Source: Dermatobacter hominis
GTDB lineage: Bacteria > Actinomycetota > Acidimicrobiia > Acidimicrobiales > Microtrichaceae
Direction: 5' to 3'
Assembly: GCF_020715685.1 (NCBI RefSeq)
Contig: NZ_CP085840.1
Location: 124,001-188,000, forward strand
DNA length: 64,000 bases
Notes under the pieces: generated by a model
What the model was told of the DNA's origin: nothing
The model's database searches: none
Seen by the model: only the letters and a program-made list of their open reading frames with translations
Position numbers and translations under genes: made by a program
Shown: piece by piece, positions 24,168 through 32,926 of the stretch
How the letters are laid out: every line of letters starts with the position of its first letter
Position numbering within the stretch: position 1 is the first letter of the stretch

Positions 24168-26523
24168 AGCTCCACCCTGACGGGACCGCTCCCGGTCCGT
24201 CGCTCCCGCCACGAGGGCGCGAGCGGCAGGACCTTGTGCGGGAACTCGGAGCCGAAGTCCTCGACGAGCCAGCCCCGCTTGCGGGCGATCGACGCCAGCC
24301 GGGGCTCGGGTTCACCGCCACGGGGAAGCCGACCGCCTCGAGCATCGGCAGGTCCGACGACGAGTCCGCGTACGCCACCGCCTGTCGGGGGTCGTGGCCG
24401 AGCTCGGCGCAGAGGTCGGTGAGGATGCGGGCGCGGGCCTCGGCCGTCGGCGGCACCTCCTCCAGGTGGCCGGTCAGCACCTCGACGCCGTCCTCGTCGA
24501 CGCGCGTGCCGAGCCGGGCGCACACGACGTGGTCGAACAGCGGCCTGAGCGGCTCGATCACCACGTCGAGCGCACCGGTGATCAGGACGGTCGTGTGGCC
24601 GAGCTCCCGGTGGCGGCGGACGCGGCGGACGGCGTCGGGGAACGAGCGCGTGAGGAGCAGGTCGCTGAAGTGCTCGAGCGCGTCCTCGCGGAGCTCGTCG
24701 AGCGGCGCGCCCTCGTAGCGTCGGTAGAACGACCGCAGGAAGTCCGAGCGGTCCTTGCGATCCTGGGCCAGGAGGCTGGGGGCCTCCATGAGCGTGCGGC
24801 CGACGAACCGCACGCGCTCCGCGGTGCCGAGGCGCCGGGTGGCGAGCCACGAGTAGGTCGCCACCACGTTCGAGGCGATGATCGTGTTCTCGAGGTCGAA
24901 CGCCGCGAGCTGGCGCTCGGGGGCCAGCACCTGGGCGCGCAGGCGGTCGGTCCGCGCCGTGCCGGACCGCTTGGTGGGCGACGAGCGGGCCCGGCCGTGC
25001 GCCACCACCGACGGCAGGTGCACCTCGGTGATGTAGCGGTCCCAGTCGATGGCGCGCGGGTCGAGCGTGAAGCGCTCGTGGTCCTCGTCCGAGAGGCGGT
25101 CGTCGAGGGCGAGCAGGTGCTCGACCCCGTAGACCGCCTCGCACTCGGTGTAGGCGCCGTACAGCTCGACGTAGGAGAGCGCCCGGCGCGCCTGCTCGCG
25201 CTTCTCCTCGACGCTGGCGCCCCACTGCGCTGCCTTGCCCCGGAGGGGGAGCGAGGCGACGACCTTCTCGGTCCGCTCCAGCAGCGAGGTGGCCCGGCGC
25301 AGCTGGCCCTCGACCCGGCCCCGGCCCGGGAACGACCAGTCGGGCACGACGATCGGCTGCCCGTTGCGGTCGTACAGCGGCCGCTCGGTGAACCACTCCC
25401 GCACCCGGTCGACGAGCTGCTGGTACTTCAGCGGGTTGGCGTCGCCGGTCGCGACCTGCACGATGCCGGCGTCGCCGGACGCCGCGGCGGCGATGATCGC
25501 CGCGACCACCAGGTCGACCGGGATCACGTCGACCACGCCCTCGGGCACGCCGGGGAACTCCTTCAGCAGGCCCCGGGCGTAGCTGAGGATGATCGGTTCG
25601 GCCATGCGGAACCCGCGGATCCAGCCGGGTCGGGGCTCGGCGATCGCGGACTCGATGATCGACGGTCGCACGATCGTGCAGCTGATCGGGACGTCGCCGG
25701 CCGCGATCGTCTGCCCCAGCGCCACCTCGCCCAGCGCCTTCGTGAACGCATACGCGTCGGGCCAGCCCACCGACGCGGCCCGGGCCCGGCCGAACGTGAC
25801 CATGCGGTCGTGGACCCAGTCGCGCCGAAGGCTCTCGGTGCGCTCGGCCAGCAGCGGGCCACCGGCCGGGCCGAGCTCGGAGCGGGCGTCGGCCCGGAAC
25901 CGCTCGAGACGCTCGGGCGTCCGGCTCTCGGCGTCGACGTCGGCCCGGGTGCGCCGGGCGGCGTGCACCTCGGCGCGCCAGTCGAGGTCGGCGAAGAACG
26001 GGTTCGACGTGACGGGCTCCTCGGGCGCCGCACCGCGGCGGTTGCCCGCGACGTAGCAGGTGCTGACGGCGACGAGGTGGGGCGAGGCGCCGAGCTCCTG
26101 GAGCGTCTCGGCGATGCGCACCGGGCCCATCAGGTTGATCTCGACCGCCCGGTCGAGCGGCGAGTCGAACGCGACGGTGGCCGCGGAGTGGATGACGACG
26201 TCGGCGGCCGCCAGCGCGGCCCGGCCGTTGTCGTCGAGGCCGAGCCCGTCGGAGCCGACGTCACCGCTGACCGCGGTGACCCGGGCCGCGGCCTCGACGA
26301 AGCCGTCCTCGCCGAGCTCCTCCCGGAGCCGGTCGAAGCAGTCGTTGCGCAGGACCTCGCGCTCGAGGCGGCGCTGGGCGCTCGACCGGCGGCCGTCGCG
26401 GATCAGCAGCGTGATGGTCACGTCGGGCACGCAGCGCAGCAGCCGCTCGACCAGCGCCGTGCCGACGAAGCCGGTGGCGCCGGTCACGAACACGCGCTTG
26501 CCGGCCAGACCGTCGGTGATCAC
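24164..26523 (-). pseudogene. Fatty acyl-CoA reductase-like SDR fused to HAD-IB phosphatase, frameshifted near its end
   Basis: From a GTG at 26523. Residues 1-380 are an extended SDR of the FAR/male-sterility type (VFVTGATGFVGTALVERLL, catalytic YAFTK with Lys), followed by a 60-100-residue linker. The last 250 are a HAD-IB phosphatase with QLAAFDLENTIIASN (motif I, first Asp; the second is replaced by Glu), VLITGAL and AYADSSSDLPML. In the same frame the end is lost after VAVNPSPGW; one added base near 24306-24310 restores VAVNPEPRLASIARKRGW and a normal stop at 24164-24166. FAR-type SDRs reduce acyl-CoA to aldehyde or alcohol. First gene of the operon; the natural product is unknown. Confidence 0.8.
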
Positions 26524-26601
26524 GGGGGTAGTCCCTATCAGATCCTGGGTGCGGGGCAGACCTGAGCGCGGTTCAGCTCGGGCATGGTGCGGCGGCCCGC
26601 C

Positions 26602-27693
26602 TCAGGCCTGGAACCGGCTGCGGCGCTGGTGGCGCTCCAGGGCCAGGCGGACGAGCTCGTCGATCAGGTGCGGGTAGTCGATGCCGGACGCGTGCCACAG
26701 CTTCGGGAACATCGAGATCGGCGTGAAGCCGGGGAGCGTGTTGATCTCGTTGACCAGGACGCGGTCGACCGACGGGCCCGGGGTCGGCGCAAGGAACACG
26801 TCGACCCTGGCCATGCCCTCGGCGCGCAGCGCCCGGAACGTGCGGATGGCCAGGCTGCGGACGTGCTCGGACACCTCGTCGTCGAGCTCGGCCGGGATGA
26901 CGGTCCGGGCGGCGCCGTCGTGGTACTTGTCGTCGTAGTCGTAGAACTCGGCGGCGGGGATGACCTCGCCGACGACCGAGGCCTGGGGCGACAGGTTGCC
27001 GAGCACGCCGCACTCGAGCTCCCGGACGGGCTCGTCGGGGGTCCCGACGCCCTGCTCGACCACGAGCCGCTCGTCGTAGCGGGCCGCCTCCTCGAGCCCG
27101 GCGAGGACCCCGTCGACGTCGGTGGCGCGGGAGACGCCGATCGAGGACCCCATGTTGGCCGGCTTCACGAACACCACCGGCCCGAGGTCCTCGAGCAGCT
27201 CCTCGGCGAGGCCGGGTCGCGAGAGGTCCGAGGTGAGCAGCTGACGCCACCGGGGCTGCGGGATCCCGTGGGCGTCGAGCACCGTCTTGGCCATCGCCTT
27301 GTCCATCGCGACCGACGACCCGAGCACCCCGGCACCCACGTAGGCCACGCCCGCGAGCTCGAGCATCCCCTGCACCGTGCCGTCCTCGCCGTTGGGGCCG
27401 TGGAGCACGGGGATCACGACCGTGGGCAGGTCGCCGGCGAGGGCGAGCGGATCGGTCTGCGGTCCCTCGACGTCGACCGACGCCGGCAGCGCCCGGCGGG
27501 CGCCGAGCAGCTCCGCCGCCGCCTCGGCCAGCTGCCAGCGGCCGTCGCGCGTGATGCCCACCGGGACGACCTCGTAGCGATCGGGGTCGATCGCGGAGAG
27601 CACGTGGCTGGCCGACGCCCGGCTGACGTCGTGCTCGGCGGACCGGCCGCCGAACAGCACGACCAGGCGGATCCGTTCGGGAGGAGACGTCAC
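26602..27693 (-). CDS. ddl: D-alanine--D-alanine ligase
   Basis: 363 residues from a GTG at 27693. ATP-grasp ligase with the N-terminal VVLFGGRSAEHDVS, substrate loop PVLHGPNGEDGTVQG, PANMGSSIGVS, the metal-binding LVNEINTLPGFT and the EGMARVD strand. It makes D-Ala-D-Ala for peptidoglycan in the cytosol. Only 70 bases separate it from the divergent murF, which uses its product, so the two share one regulatory region. The loop residue after KYHDG is the ordinary Tyr-type form, so a D-Ala-D-lactate (vancomycin-type) specificity is not indicated. Confidence 0.94.
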   Translation of the reverse strand: MTSPPERIRLVVLFGGRSAEHDVSRASASHVLSAIDPDRYEVVPVGITRDGRWQLAEAAAELLGARRALPASVDVEGPQTDPLALAGDLPTVVIPVLHGPNGEDGTVQGMLELAGVAYVGAGVLGSSVAMDKAMAKTVLDAHGIPQPRWRQLLTSDLSRPGLAEELLEDLGPVVFVKPANMGSSIGVSRATDVDGVLAGLEEAARYDERLVVEQGVGTPDEPVRELECGVLGNLSPQASVVGEVIPAAEFYDYDDKYHDGAARTVIPAELDDEVSEHVRSLAIRTFRALRAEGMARVDVFLAPTPGPSVDRVLVNEINTLPGFTPISMFPKLWHASGIDYPHLIDELVRLALERHQRRSRFQA

Positions 27694-27749
27694 GGGAGCC
27701 GAGTCTGGCACGGGCCGACCACGTCCACGGGCGGGGTGGAACCGCCCCC

Positions 27750-27755
27750 TAGCAT
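27750..27755 (+). promoter_or_regulatory. -10 hexamer TAGCAT for murF
   Basis: TAGCAT ends eight bases before the GTG at 27764, so the leader is zero to three bases. It lies in the 70-base gap between divergent ddl and murF. Confidence 0.45.
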
Positions 27756-27763
27756 CCGCCGCT

Positions 27764-29116
27764 GTGGAGATCGACGCCGCCGATCTGGCCCGCCGTCTGG
27801 GCGGCACGCTGCACGCGCCGGCTCGCGCCGAGGGGCTGGTACTCGACGGGCTGGCGGTCGACGGGCTGGCGATCGACTCGCGCCTGGTACGGCCCGGTCA
27901 GGTGTTCGCGGCCCTCGTCGCCGAGCGCGACGGCCACGACTTCGTGCCCGCCGCCTTCGACGCCGGTGCGGCGCTGGCCCTGGTGGAGCGGGTCGACGCC
28001 GCCTGGGACGGACCGTCGCTCGAGGTGCCGTCCGTGACCGACGCGCTCGCCGAGCTGGCGCAGGTGGCGCGCGACCGGTTGCCCGACCGGGTCGTGGGGG
28101 TCACCGGTTCGGTCGGCAAGACGACGACGAAGGACCTGCTGGCCAACGTCGCCGGGAGGGCCTTCGCCACCGTCGCGTCGGAGAAGTCGTTCAACAACGA
28201 GCTCGGCGTGCCGCTGACGCTGGCCAACGCGCCGGCCGGCACCGAGGCCGCGGTCATCGAGATGGGGGCCCGGGGCGTCGGCCACATCCGGTTGCTGTGC
28301 GAGCTGGCCCGCCCGACCGTCGGCGTCGTCACCGTCGTCGAGGGCGTCCACACCGAGGTCATGGGGTCGATCGAGCAGATCGCCGTGGCCAAGCGCGAGC
28401 TGGTGGAGCACCTGCCGGCCGAGGGCGCGGCGGTCCTCAACGCCGGCGACCCGAACGTGTCGGCGATGGCGGCCCACACGGTGGCGTCGGTGGTGACCTT
28501 CGGCGACGGGGGCGAGGTGCACGCGACCGACGTGTCGGTCGACGACGAGCTGCGCGCCCGCTTCACGCTGCGTTCGCCGTGGGGCGACGCGCCGGTGCAG
28601 CTCGCCGTGCGGGGCGCCCACAACGTGACCAACGCCCTCGCCGCGGCTGCGGCCGGCCTGTGGCTCGGCGTTGCGGTCGACGGCGTGGTGGCCGGGCTGG
28701 CCGAACCGCCCGCCTCGCCGTGGCGGATGGAGCTCGTCCGGGTGCCCGGCGGGCCGACGGTGCTGAACGACGCCTACAACGCCGGACCCGCCTCGATGGC
28801 GGCTGCGCTCCAGGCCCTGGCGGCGCTGGCCGTGGCGCCCGGCGGCCGGCGCCTGGCCGTCCTCGGCGTGATGGCCGAGCTCGGTCCCGAGGGCCCCGAC
28901 GAGCACCGGCGGATCGCCGCCCTGGCGGGAGAGCTCGGCATCGAGGTGCTCGCCGTGGGCACCGACCTCTACGGGGTGACCGACGTGGTCGCCGGTGCCG
29001 AGGACGTGGCCGGTGCCGTCGGGGAGCTGGGTCCCGACGACGCCGTGCTGGTCAAGGGGAGTCGGGTCGCAGGCCTGGAGCGGGCGGCGGCGGCGTTGAC
29101 TCGTCGAGGTCGATGA
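27764..29116 (+). CDS. murF: UDP-N-acetylmuramoyl-tripeptide--D-alanyl-D-alanine ligase
   Basis: 450 residues: N-terminal substrate domain (RLGGTLHAPARAEG), Mur ligase ATP motif GVTGSVGKTTTKDLL (about residues 111-125), SFNNELGVPLTLAN and EMGARGVGHI typical of MurF, and the C-terminal domain with VLNDAYNAGPASM. It adds D-Ala-D-Ala to UDP-MurNAc-tripeptide. GTG start set by the -10 at 27750-27755. Its 3' end overlaps the convergent MFS gene by 65 bases. No mraY or murD follows, so it stands apart from the usual dcw cluster. Confidence 0.94.
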   Translation: MEIDAADLARRLGGTLHAPARAEGLVLDGLAVDGLAIDSRLVRPGQVFAALVAERDGHDFVPAAFDAGAALALVERVDAAWDGPSLEVPSVTDALAELAQVARDRLPDRVVGVTGSVGKTTTKDLLANVAGRAFATVASEKSFNNELGVPLTLANAPAGTEAAVIEMGARGVGHIRLLCELARPTVGVVTVVEGVHTEVMGSIEQIAVAKRELVEHLPAEGAAVLNAGDPNVSAMAAHTVASVVTFGDGGEVHATDVSVDDELRARFTLRSPWGDAPVQLAVRGAHNVTNALAAAAAGLWLGVAVDGVVAGLAEPPASPWRMELVRVPGGPTVLNDAYNAGPASMAAALQALAALAVAPGGRRLAVLGVMAELGPEGPDEHRRIAALAGELGIEVLAVGTDLYGVTDVVAGAEDVAGAVGELGPDDAVLVKGSRVAGLERAAAALTRRGR

Positions 29117-30335
29117 GGAAGCCGAGCGCCGCGGCGACCGCAGCGCCGAACAGCAGGACCGGGACCTCGCCGATGGCGTCGATGATCGGCCCGGCGATGA
29201 GCCCGCCGACGGGCACCAGCCCGGCCCAGCCCATCATCCAGAGGCCCATGACACGGCCCCGGACGGCGTCGGGCACGCGCAGCTGCAGCGTGGTCGACAG
29301 GGCCGTGACGAGGATGAAGTAGGCCCCGCCGGTGACGAACACGGCGGGGTAGGCGACCCACGGCGAGGTCGTGATCCCGAACACGGCCAGCGCAGCGGCG
29401 AACACGTAGATGCTGCCGGTCGACATGCGGGAGCGGGGCAGCTCGGAGAAGACGGTGCCCATCGAGATGGCCCCCAGCGCCGCGCCGAGGGCGAACGAGG
29501 CGAACAGCAGCGTGTAGGCGATGCCCTCGATGCCCAGCCGCTGCTCGGCGATGAGGGGCATCTGGTAGATGAACACGAGCGAGCACAGCGAGAAGACGGA
29601 GATCGTCACCAGGATGCGGGTGACGACGCCGTCGGCCCGGGCGGCGTCGAACCCCTCGCGCAGCTGCTGCCACGGCGTCGCCCCGCCGTGGCCCTTGGGC
29701 GAGAAGTCGGCGTGGACCGTCGCGACCGCCCAGATCACGAACAGGTACGTCAGGCCGTTGATGGCGAACACGAGCGACGGGCCGCCGAGCTCGGCGGTGA
29801 GGCCGCCGAGGATGGGACCGACGACGCGGCTGGTGTTCATGGCGGCCGAGTTGAGGGCGACGGCGCCCTGCAGGTCCTTGCGGCCGACGAGGGTCGGCAG
29901 CATGGCCGAGAAGGTGGGCCCGTTGACCGCGTTGCCGAGCCCGATGCAGAACACGATCAGCACCAGGGCGACGCGGTTGGGCTGGTCGGCCAGGGCGACC
30001 ACGGCCAGGACCATGGACAGCACCGTCTGCATCAGGGCGATGCCGATCATCAGCCGGCGGCGGTCCACCCGGTCGGCGACGGCGCCGCCGATGGGCGACA
30101 CCAGGAGCATCGGGCCGAGCTGGGCGAACGTGATGACGCCGATGAACCACGCCTCGCCGGTGAGCTGGTAGGCCAGCACGCCGAGGGTGATGTTCTGCAT
30201 CCACGTGCCGATGTTGGACGCGAGGTTGCCCGACCAGATGCGCCGGAAGGCGGGCTGGGCGAACGCGGCCGCGAGGGTTCCCGGCTGCTTCGAGGGCCCT
30301 CCGCCCGAATCCTTCGCCTCCCGAACTATCGACAC
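29052..30335 (-). CDS. MFS exporter (EntS/MFS_3-like)
   Basis: 427 residues, about 12 membrane helices. The start AFAQPAFRRIWSGNLASNIG plus TWMQNITLGVLAYQLTG and PIGGAVADRVDRRRLMIG are characteristic of the MFS_3/EntS-type drug or siderophore exporters. GTG start at 30335 is fixed by a perfectly placed -10 (30342-30347). The substrate cannot be inferred; no biosynthetic genes are adjacent. The tail is Pro-rich and overlaps the murF tail. Confidence 0.85.
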   Translation of the reverse strand: MSIVREAKDSGGGPSKQPGTLAAAFAQPAFRRIWSGNLASNIGTWMQNITLGVLAYQLTGEAWFIGVITFAQLGPMLLVSPIGGAVADRVDRRRLMIGIALMQTVLSMVLAVVALADQPNRVALVLIVFCIGLGNAVNGPTFSAMLPTLVGRKDLQGAVALNSAAMNTSRVVGPILGGLTAELGGPSLVFAINGLTYLFVIWAVATVHADFSPKGHGGATPWQQLREGFDAARADGVVTRILVTISVFSLCSLVFIYQMPLIAEQRLGIEGIAYTLLFASFALGAALGAISMGTVFSELPRSRMSTGSIYVFAAALAVFGITTSPWVAYPAVFVTGGAYFILVTALSTTLQLRVPDAVRGRVMGLWMMGWAGLVPVGGLIAGPIIDAIGEVPVLLFGAAVAAALGFLIDLDESTPPPPAPGLRPDSP

Positions 30336-30341
30336 GTGATC

Positions 30342-30347
30342 AGGATA
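30342..30347 (-). promoter_or_regulatory. -10 hexamer TATCCT for the MFS gene
   Basis: On the minus strand TATCCT ends six bases before the GTG at 30335, the leaderless spacing. It is among the best-fitting -10 sites in the window. Confidence 0.5.
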
Positions 30348-30421
30348 GCGACGGGCGCGGCAGAGGTGGAACGGAGTATGCGGCGGGGCCACCGGCGGCC
30401 AGCGGGGTAGCAATGTGGGGC

Positions 30422-31123
30422 GTGGTGGATCGGACCCATTACCAAGTCCTGGGGGTGCGTCCCTCGGCGCCGACCCCGGAGATCCGCCGCGCCTACCGGG
30501 CCTTGGCGTACCGACTGCACCCCGACCGCCAGGCCGGGACCACGCCGGCCGAGCAGCGCCTCGCCGAGCGTCGGATGCGGGAGGTCAACGCGGCCTGGAC
30601 GACGCTGTCGGACCCGCTCAAGCGGGCCGACTACGACCGTTCCCTGGCCCGCACGTCCTCGGCCACGTCGTCGGCGGGCTCGACCAGCACGGCGACGACG
30701 ACCGCCGCATCGCCGGCCCCCTCGGGCGAGTGGTGGGACAGCGACGACCCCGATGCGGCGCTGGCCCGGGCCCGGTCGTCGCAGCTCGACCCCGACGAGC
30801 CCGAGCTCTCGGGCGCGCAGTTCTGGCTGCTCCGGCGGGGGCCGATCGTGATCATGGTGATCGTGGGCCTCGTGATCTTCGTGGCCTCTGCCTACGCCGG
30901 TCGCGGCGCGACCGATCCGACCGCCACCTCGGCGCCGCCGGCCGTCGTCGCCGAGTCGAACTGCGTGAAGCTCATGCCGAACAACATGGCGTACACGGTG
31001 TCGTGCGAGGGTGGCTTCGACGCCCGGATCGTGCGCGAGGAGCCCGACGTCCGCGCCTGCATGGACGAAGGGCTCGGATACGCGGTCGTCGGCTCCAGGT
31101 CGGTTTGCCTCGACGAGGAGTAG
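30422..31123 (+). CDS. Membrane-anchored J-domain protein
   Basis: About 233 residues from GTG 30422, or 236 from ATG 30413. Residues 3-70 form a J-domain with the HPD tripeptide (ALAYRLHPDRQAG), which stimulates DnaK ATPase. A Ser/Thr-rich linker follows, then one membrane helix (PIVIMVIVGLVIFVASAYAG, near 140) and a small outer domain with three Cys (SNCVKLMPNN, TVSCEGG, RACMDEG). The J-domain is cytosolic if the helix is a single pass. A likely -10 (TAGCAA, 30408-30413) favours the GTG at 30422. The three tandem 19-base units cover its stop. Confidence 0.85.
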   Translation: MVDRTHYQVLGVRPSAPTPEIRRAYRALAYRLHPDRQAGTTPAEQRLAERRMREVNAAWTTLSDPLKRADYDRSLARTSSATSSAGSTSTATTTAASPAPSGEWWDSDDPDAALARARSSQLDPDEPELSGAQFWLLRRGPIVIMVIVGLVIFVASAYAGRGATDPTATSAPPAVVAESNCVKLMPNNMAYTVSCEGGFDARIVREEPDVRACMDEGLGYAVVGSRSVCLDEE

Positions 31124-31164
31124 ACCGCTCGACGAGGAGTAGATGGCTCGACCAGAAGTCGGGG
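31109..31164 (+). repeat. 19-bp tandem repeat across the J-domain gene stop
   Basis: CTCGACGAGGAGTAGA occurs at 31109 and 31128, followed by CTCGACCAGAAGT at 31147. The first copy carries the stop codon (TAG 31121-31123). The third is degenerate. It looks like slippage at the gene end and lies between the J-domain and HNH genes. Confidence 0.85.
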
Positions 31165-31209
31165 CGCGCCCGGGCGCGAGCTCTCGATCGGATCCGGGGG
31201 CGGGCGCGT

Positions 31210-32487
31210 TCAGGCCGCGAGCGGGAGCGTCCTGCCGTTTCGCTGTGAGCCGAGGACGGCGCCGCTCGGCGTGGTGATCTCGAACCACTGGTGGTCGACG
31301 GCCCGCATGGACCAGCCCGTGCGATGCACGACGCCGTGGTGGTGCCGGCACAGGCAGGCGAGGTTCACCATGTCGGACGGACCGCCGTCCGCCCAGTGCG
31401 TCACGTGGTGCAGGTCGGTGTGCGATGCGGGTGCGCCGCACCCGGGGAAGACGCACCCGCCATCTCGTGCATGTGCAGCCCGACGCTGTTCGCGATTGGC
31501 GAAGCGTGCCGTCCGTCCGACGTCCAGCGGCGCCCCGAACCGGTCCATGACGACTGCGTGGAAGGCGCCGTCGCAGCAGGCGACCTGCGCCGTGTGCCGG
31601 TCGACCCGCTCGCCGTCGGGCGTCCGGACCGTGCCGGGATCGTCGGAGTGGACGACGTAGGAGACATCCGCCGCCGTACCTGCACCCTTGTGGCCGGCGT
31701 CGGCGGCCAACCGGCACGCCTCCGCGAGCGCCAGCGCCAGGAGCGCCGCCCGGTGCGGGATCTCGCAGTCGTCGGGCGCCTGGGCGGCGTCGTCGGCGAA
31801 GCGGTGGAAGAGCTGGTCGGCGATCTGGTTGAGGACGTGGTCGACCACGTGACGCGTCTCGCCCACGAGGGTGCCCGTCAGCCGGGCGGACCCGTCGAAC
31901 TGACCCCCGAGGTGGAGCGAGTTGTGCTCTGGACGAGGTTCGGGACCGTCCTCGTCGGCCAGGCGGAGCATGTCGACGACGTGTGCGGCCCACGCACGGA
32001 ACAGCACGAAGTCGGACGTGAGGTCGATCAGGTGCTGCTGGAGCTGGACGACGAGGTCGATGTTGCGCACGTTCGTGGCGTTCGCGATCACGACGGCGTG
32101 GTCGAACGACACCCTGCCGTCGGCCAAGGCCACGGCCAGCACAGGACAGCACCGCAGGAGTCGGGCCACCTTGACCCGACGAGACCCTTCGGCGGACGGC
32201 AGCTGGTGCGCGGCGCCGATCCAGGTCCGGGTGGCGTGGCCGTGGCGGCGATCCGTGGCACCGCGAGCATCGAGCTCGCCGACGACGTGCGCAGTGGCGG
32301 CGTCGATCGCACGCCTCGCCTGCTCGAGGGTCGACGTGAGCGCTTCGAGCTCGCCATCGCCCAGCTCGCAGTCGTCGAGACCTGCGACGAGCGACCTGAT
32401 CTCGTGCACGACCTCCGTCGCCGACAGCGGCGGACACGTCGGCGGTGGGGGTGACCCGCCCTCGGGCGGTGGTTCGTCCATCTCCAT
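31210..32487 (-). CDS. DUF222/HNH endonuclease (13E12-type)
   Basis: 425 residues from the ATG at 32487 (AGGAAGG seven bases before it). The long N-terminal DUF222 helical domain (about 25-290) is followed by an HNH nuclease with Cys pair C(V)FPGC, HHVTHWADGGPSDMVNLACLCRHHH (about 365-395). Members of this family are multi-copy and often mobile in actinobacteria; the REP13E12 genes of M. tuberculosis are relatives. It lies next to tRNA-Val and the island but is outside the direct repeats. A perfect LexA-type box overlaps the start region (32510-32531), so it is probably SOS-induced. Confidence 0.88.
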   Translation of the reverse strand: MEMDEPPPEGGSPPPPTCPPLSATEVVHEIRSLVAGLDDCELGDGELEALTSTLEQARRAIDAATAHVVGELDARGATDRRHGHATRTWIGAAHQLPSAEGSRRVKVARLLRCCPVLAVALADGRVSFDHAVVIANATNVRNIDLVVQLQQHLIDLTSDFVLFRAWAAHVVDMLRLADEDGPEPRPEHNSLHLGGQFDGSARLTGTLVGETRHVVDHVLNQIADQLFHRFADDAAQAPDDCEIPHRAALLALALAEACRLAADAGHKGAGTAADVSYVVHSDDPGTVRTPDGERVDRHTAQVACCDGAFHAVVMDRFGAPLDVGRTARFANREQRRAAHARDGGCVFPGCGAPASHTDLHHVTHWADGGPSDMVNLACLCRHHHGVVHRTGWSMRAVDHQWFEITTPSGAVLGSQRNGRTLPLAA

Positions 32488-32509
32488 CTCCCAGCCTTCC
32501 TGTGCGTCA

Positions 32510-32531
32510 TGATCGAACTGGTGTTCGATCA
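32510..32531 (-). promoter_or_regulatory. LexA (SOS) box upstream of the DUF222/HNH gene
   Basis: TCGAAC-TGGT-GTTCGA (32513-32528) matches the actinobacterial SOS box (CGAAC, N4, GTTCG); the dyad extends to nine bases per side (32510-32518 and 32523-32531). It lies 23 bases before the ATG, where it would block transcription. LexA binding is inferred from this match. Confidence 0.85.
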
Positions 32532-32659
32532 CGACGACCAACCTACGCAGGCGGTGTGACAGCGACCGCCCAGCCGGCGGGCTCGCGGCCGGGAGGGCGC
32601 CGGCACGGGCATCGGTCGGTTCCGGGTGCACGGGACGCCCGGCTACAGTGTCCCGGCCC

Positions 32660-32733
32660 GGGCGTATGGCTCAGTTGGTTAGAGCGCTGCCTTCACACGG
32701 CAGAGGTCACAGGTTCGAGTCCTGTTACGCCCA
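32660..32733 (+). tRNA. tRNA-Val (anticodon CAC)
   Basis: 74 bases. Acceptor GGGCGTA pairs with TACGCCC (32726-32732), discriminator A at 32733. D-arm GCTC...GAGC, anticodon arm CTGCC-TTCACAC-GGCAG (anticodon CAC), T-arm ACAGG-TTCGAGT-CCTGT. The 3' CC is encoded but the final A is not. A rich terminator follows. The last few acceptor bases and the terminator are duplicated 6.4 kb away. Confidence 0.95.
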
Positions 32734-32775
32734 CCGCACGAGACCCCTGCACTGCAGGGGTCTCGTCGCGTCCGG
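32729..32775 (+). repeat. Direct repeat, left copy (tRNA-Val 3' end plus terminator)
   Basis: 47 bases starting GCCCACCGCACGAGAC in the tRNA acceptor stem. The copy at 39091-39137 matches at 46 of 47 positions (C at 32745, T at 39107). Duplicated tRNA 3' ends of this kind are the usual footprint of site-specific integration. Confidence 0.9.
32739..32765 (+). terminator. Palindromic terminator of tRNA-Val
   Basis: CGAGACCCCTGCA, C, TGCAGGGGTCTCG: a perfect 13-base dyad around 32752. Starts six bases after the tRNA. No U-run follows. It is part of the 47-base direct repeat. Confidence 0.8.
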
Positions 32776-32804
32776 CGTTCCGCGTCGAGCTCCTCATTCC
32801 GCGG

Positions 32805-32912
32805 CTGCGGATTGGCATCGTCGAGGACGTCATCGTCTGGGCAGGCGCGTGCGGGTGTTCTCCGGTGGCGCTCGGATGCCTTGGACCGACGCCCAACGCT
32901 TTCGCCGAATAG
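32805..32912 (+). pseudogene. C-terminal remnant of a gene related to 33735-34154
   Basis: Reading frame ending at TAG 32910-32912 gives RIGIVEDVIVWAGACGCSP, then LGCLGPT. The C-terminus of the intact gene downstream reads RIEVVDGGVVWAGDCGCSP, then LGRLGPT. DNA similarity runs through the stop and the following 'GCCGGGCACTA' boundary motif. No upstream part is present; it begins about 30 bases after the direct repeat, so the rest was lost or never arrived. Not expected to be expressed. Confidence 0.75.
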
Positions 32913-32926
32913 CCGGGCACTAGTCG
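32911..32926. repeat. Boundary motif GCCGGGCACTAGTCG (site 1)
   Basis: Similar short sequences recur at gene boundaries through the island: GTAGCCGGCACCAAG (33667), GTAGCCGGCACTACGTC (34151), TGCCGGCATTACTC (34949), ATCCGGCACTAGTCG (36934), ATCCGGTACTACTCG (38496). Consensus CCGGCACTA(C/G)TCG. Sites 1 and 3 also share the homologous gene tails before them; the others have different neighbours. Function unknown. Confidence 0.5.

Noticed and set aside
22954-26523. A single 1189-residue frame on the minus strand
   Set aside because: It joins the reductase/HAD gene and the C-terminal half of the dehydrogenase through a middle stretch in the wrong frame. Conserved motifs show two genes, each with a one-base frameshift.
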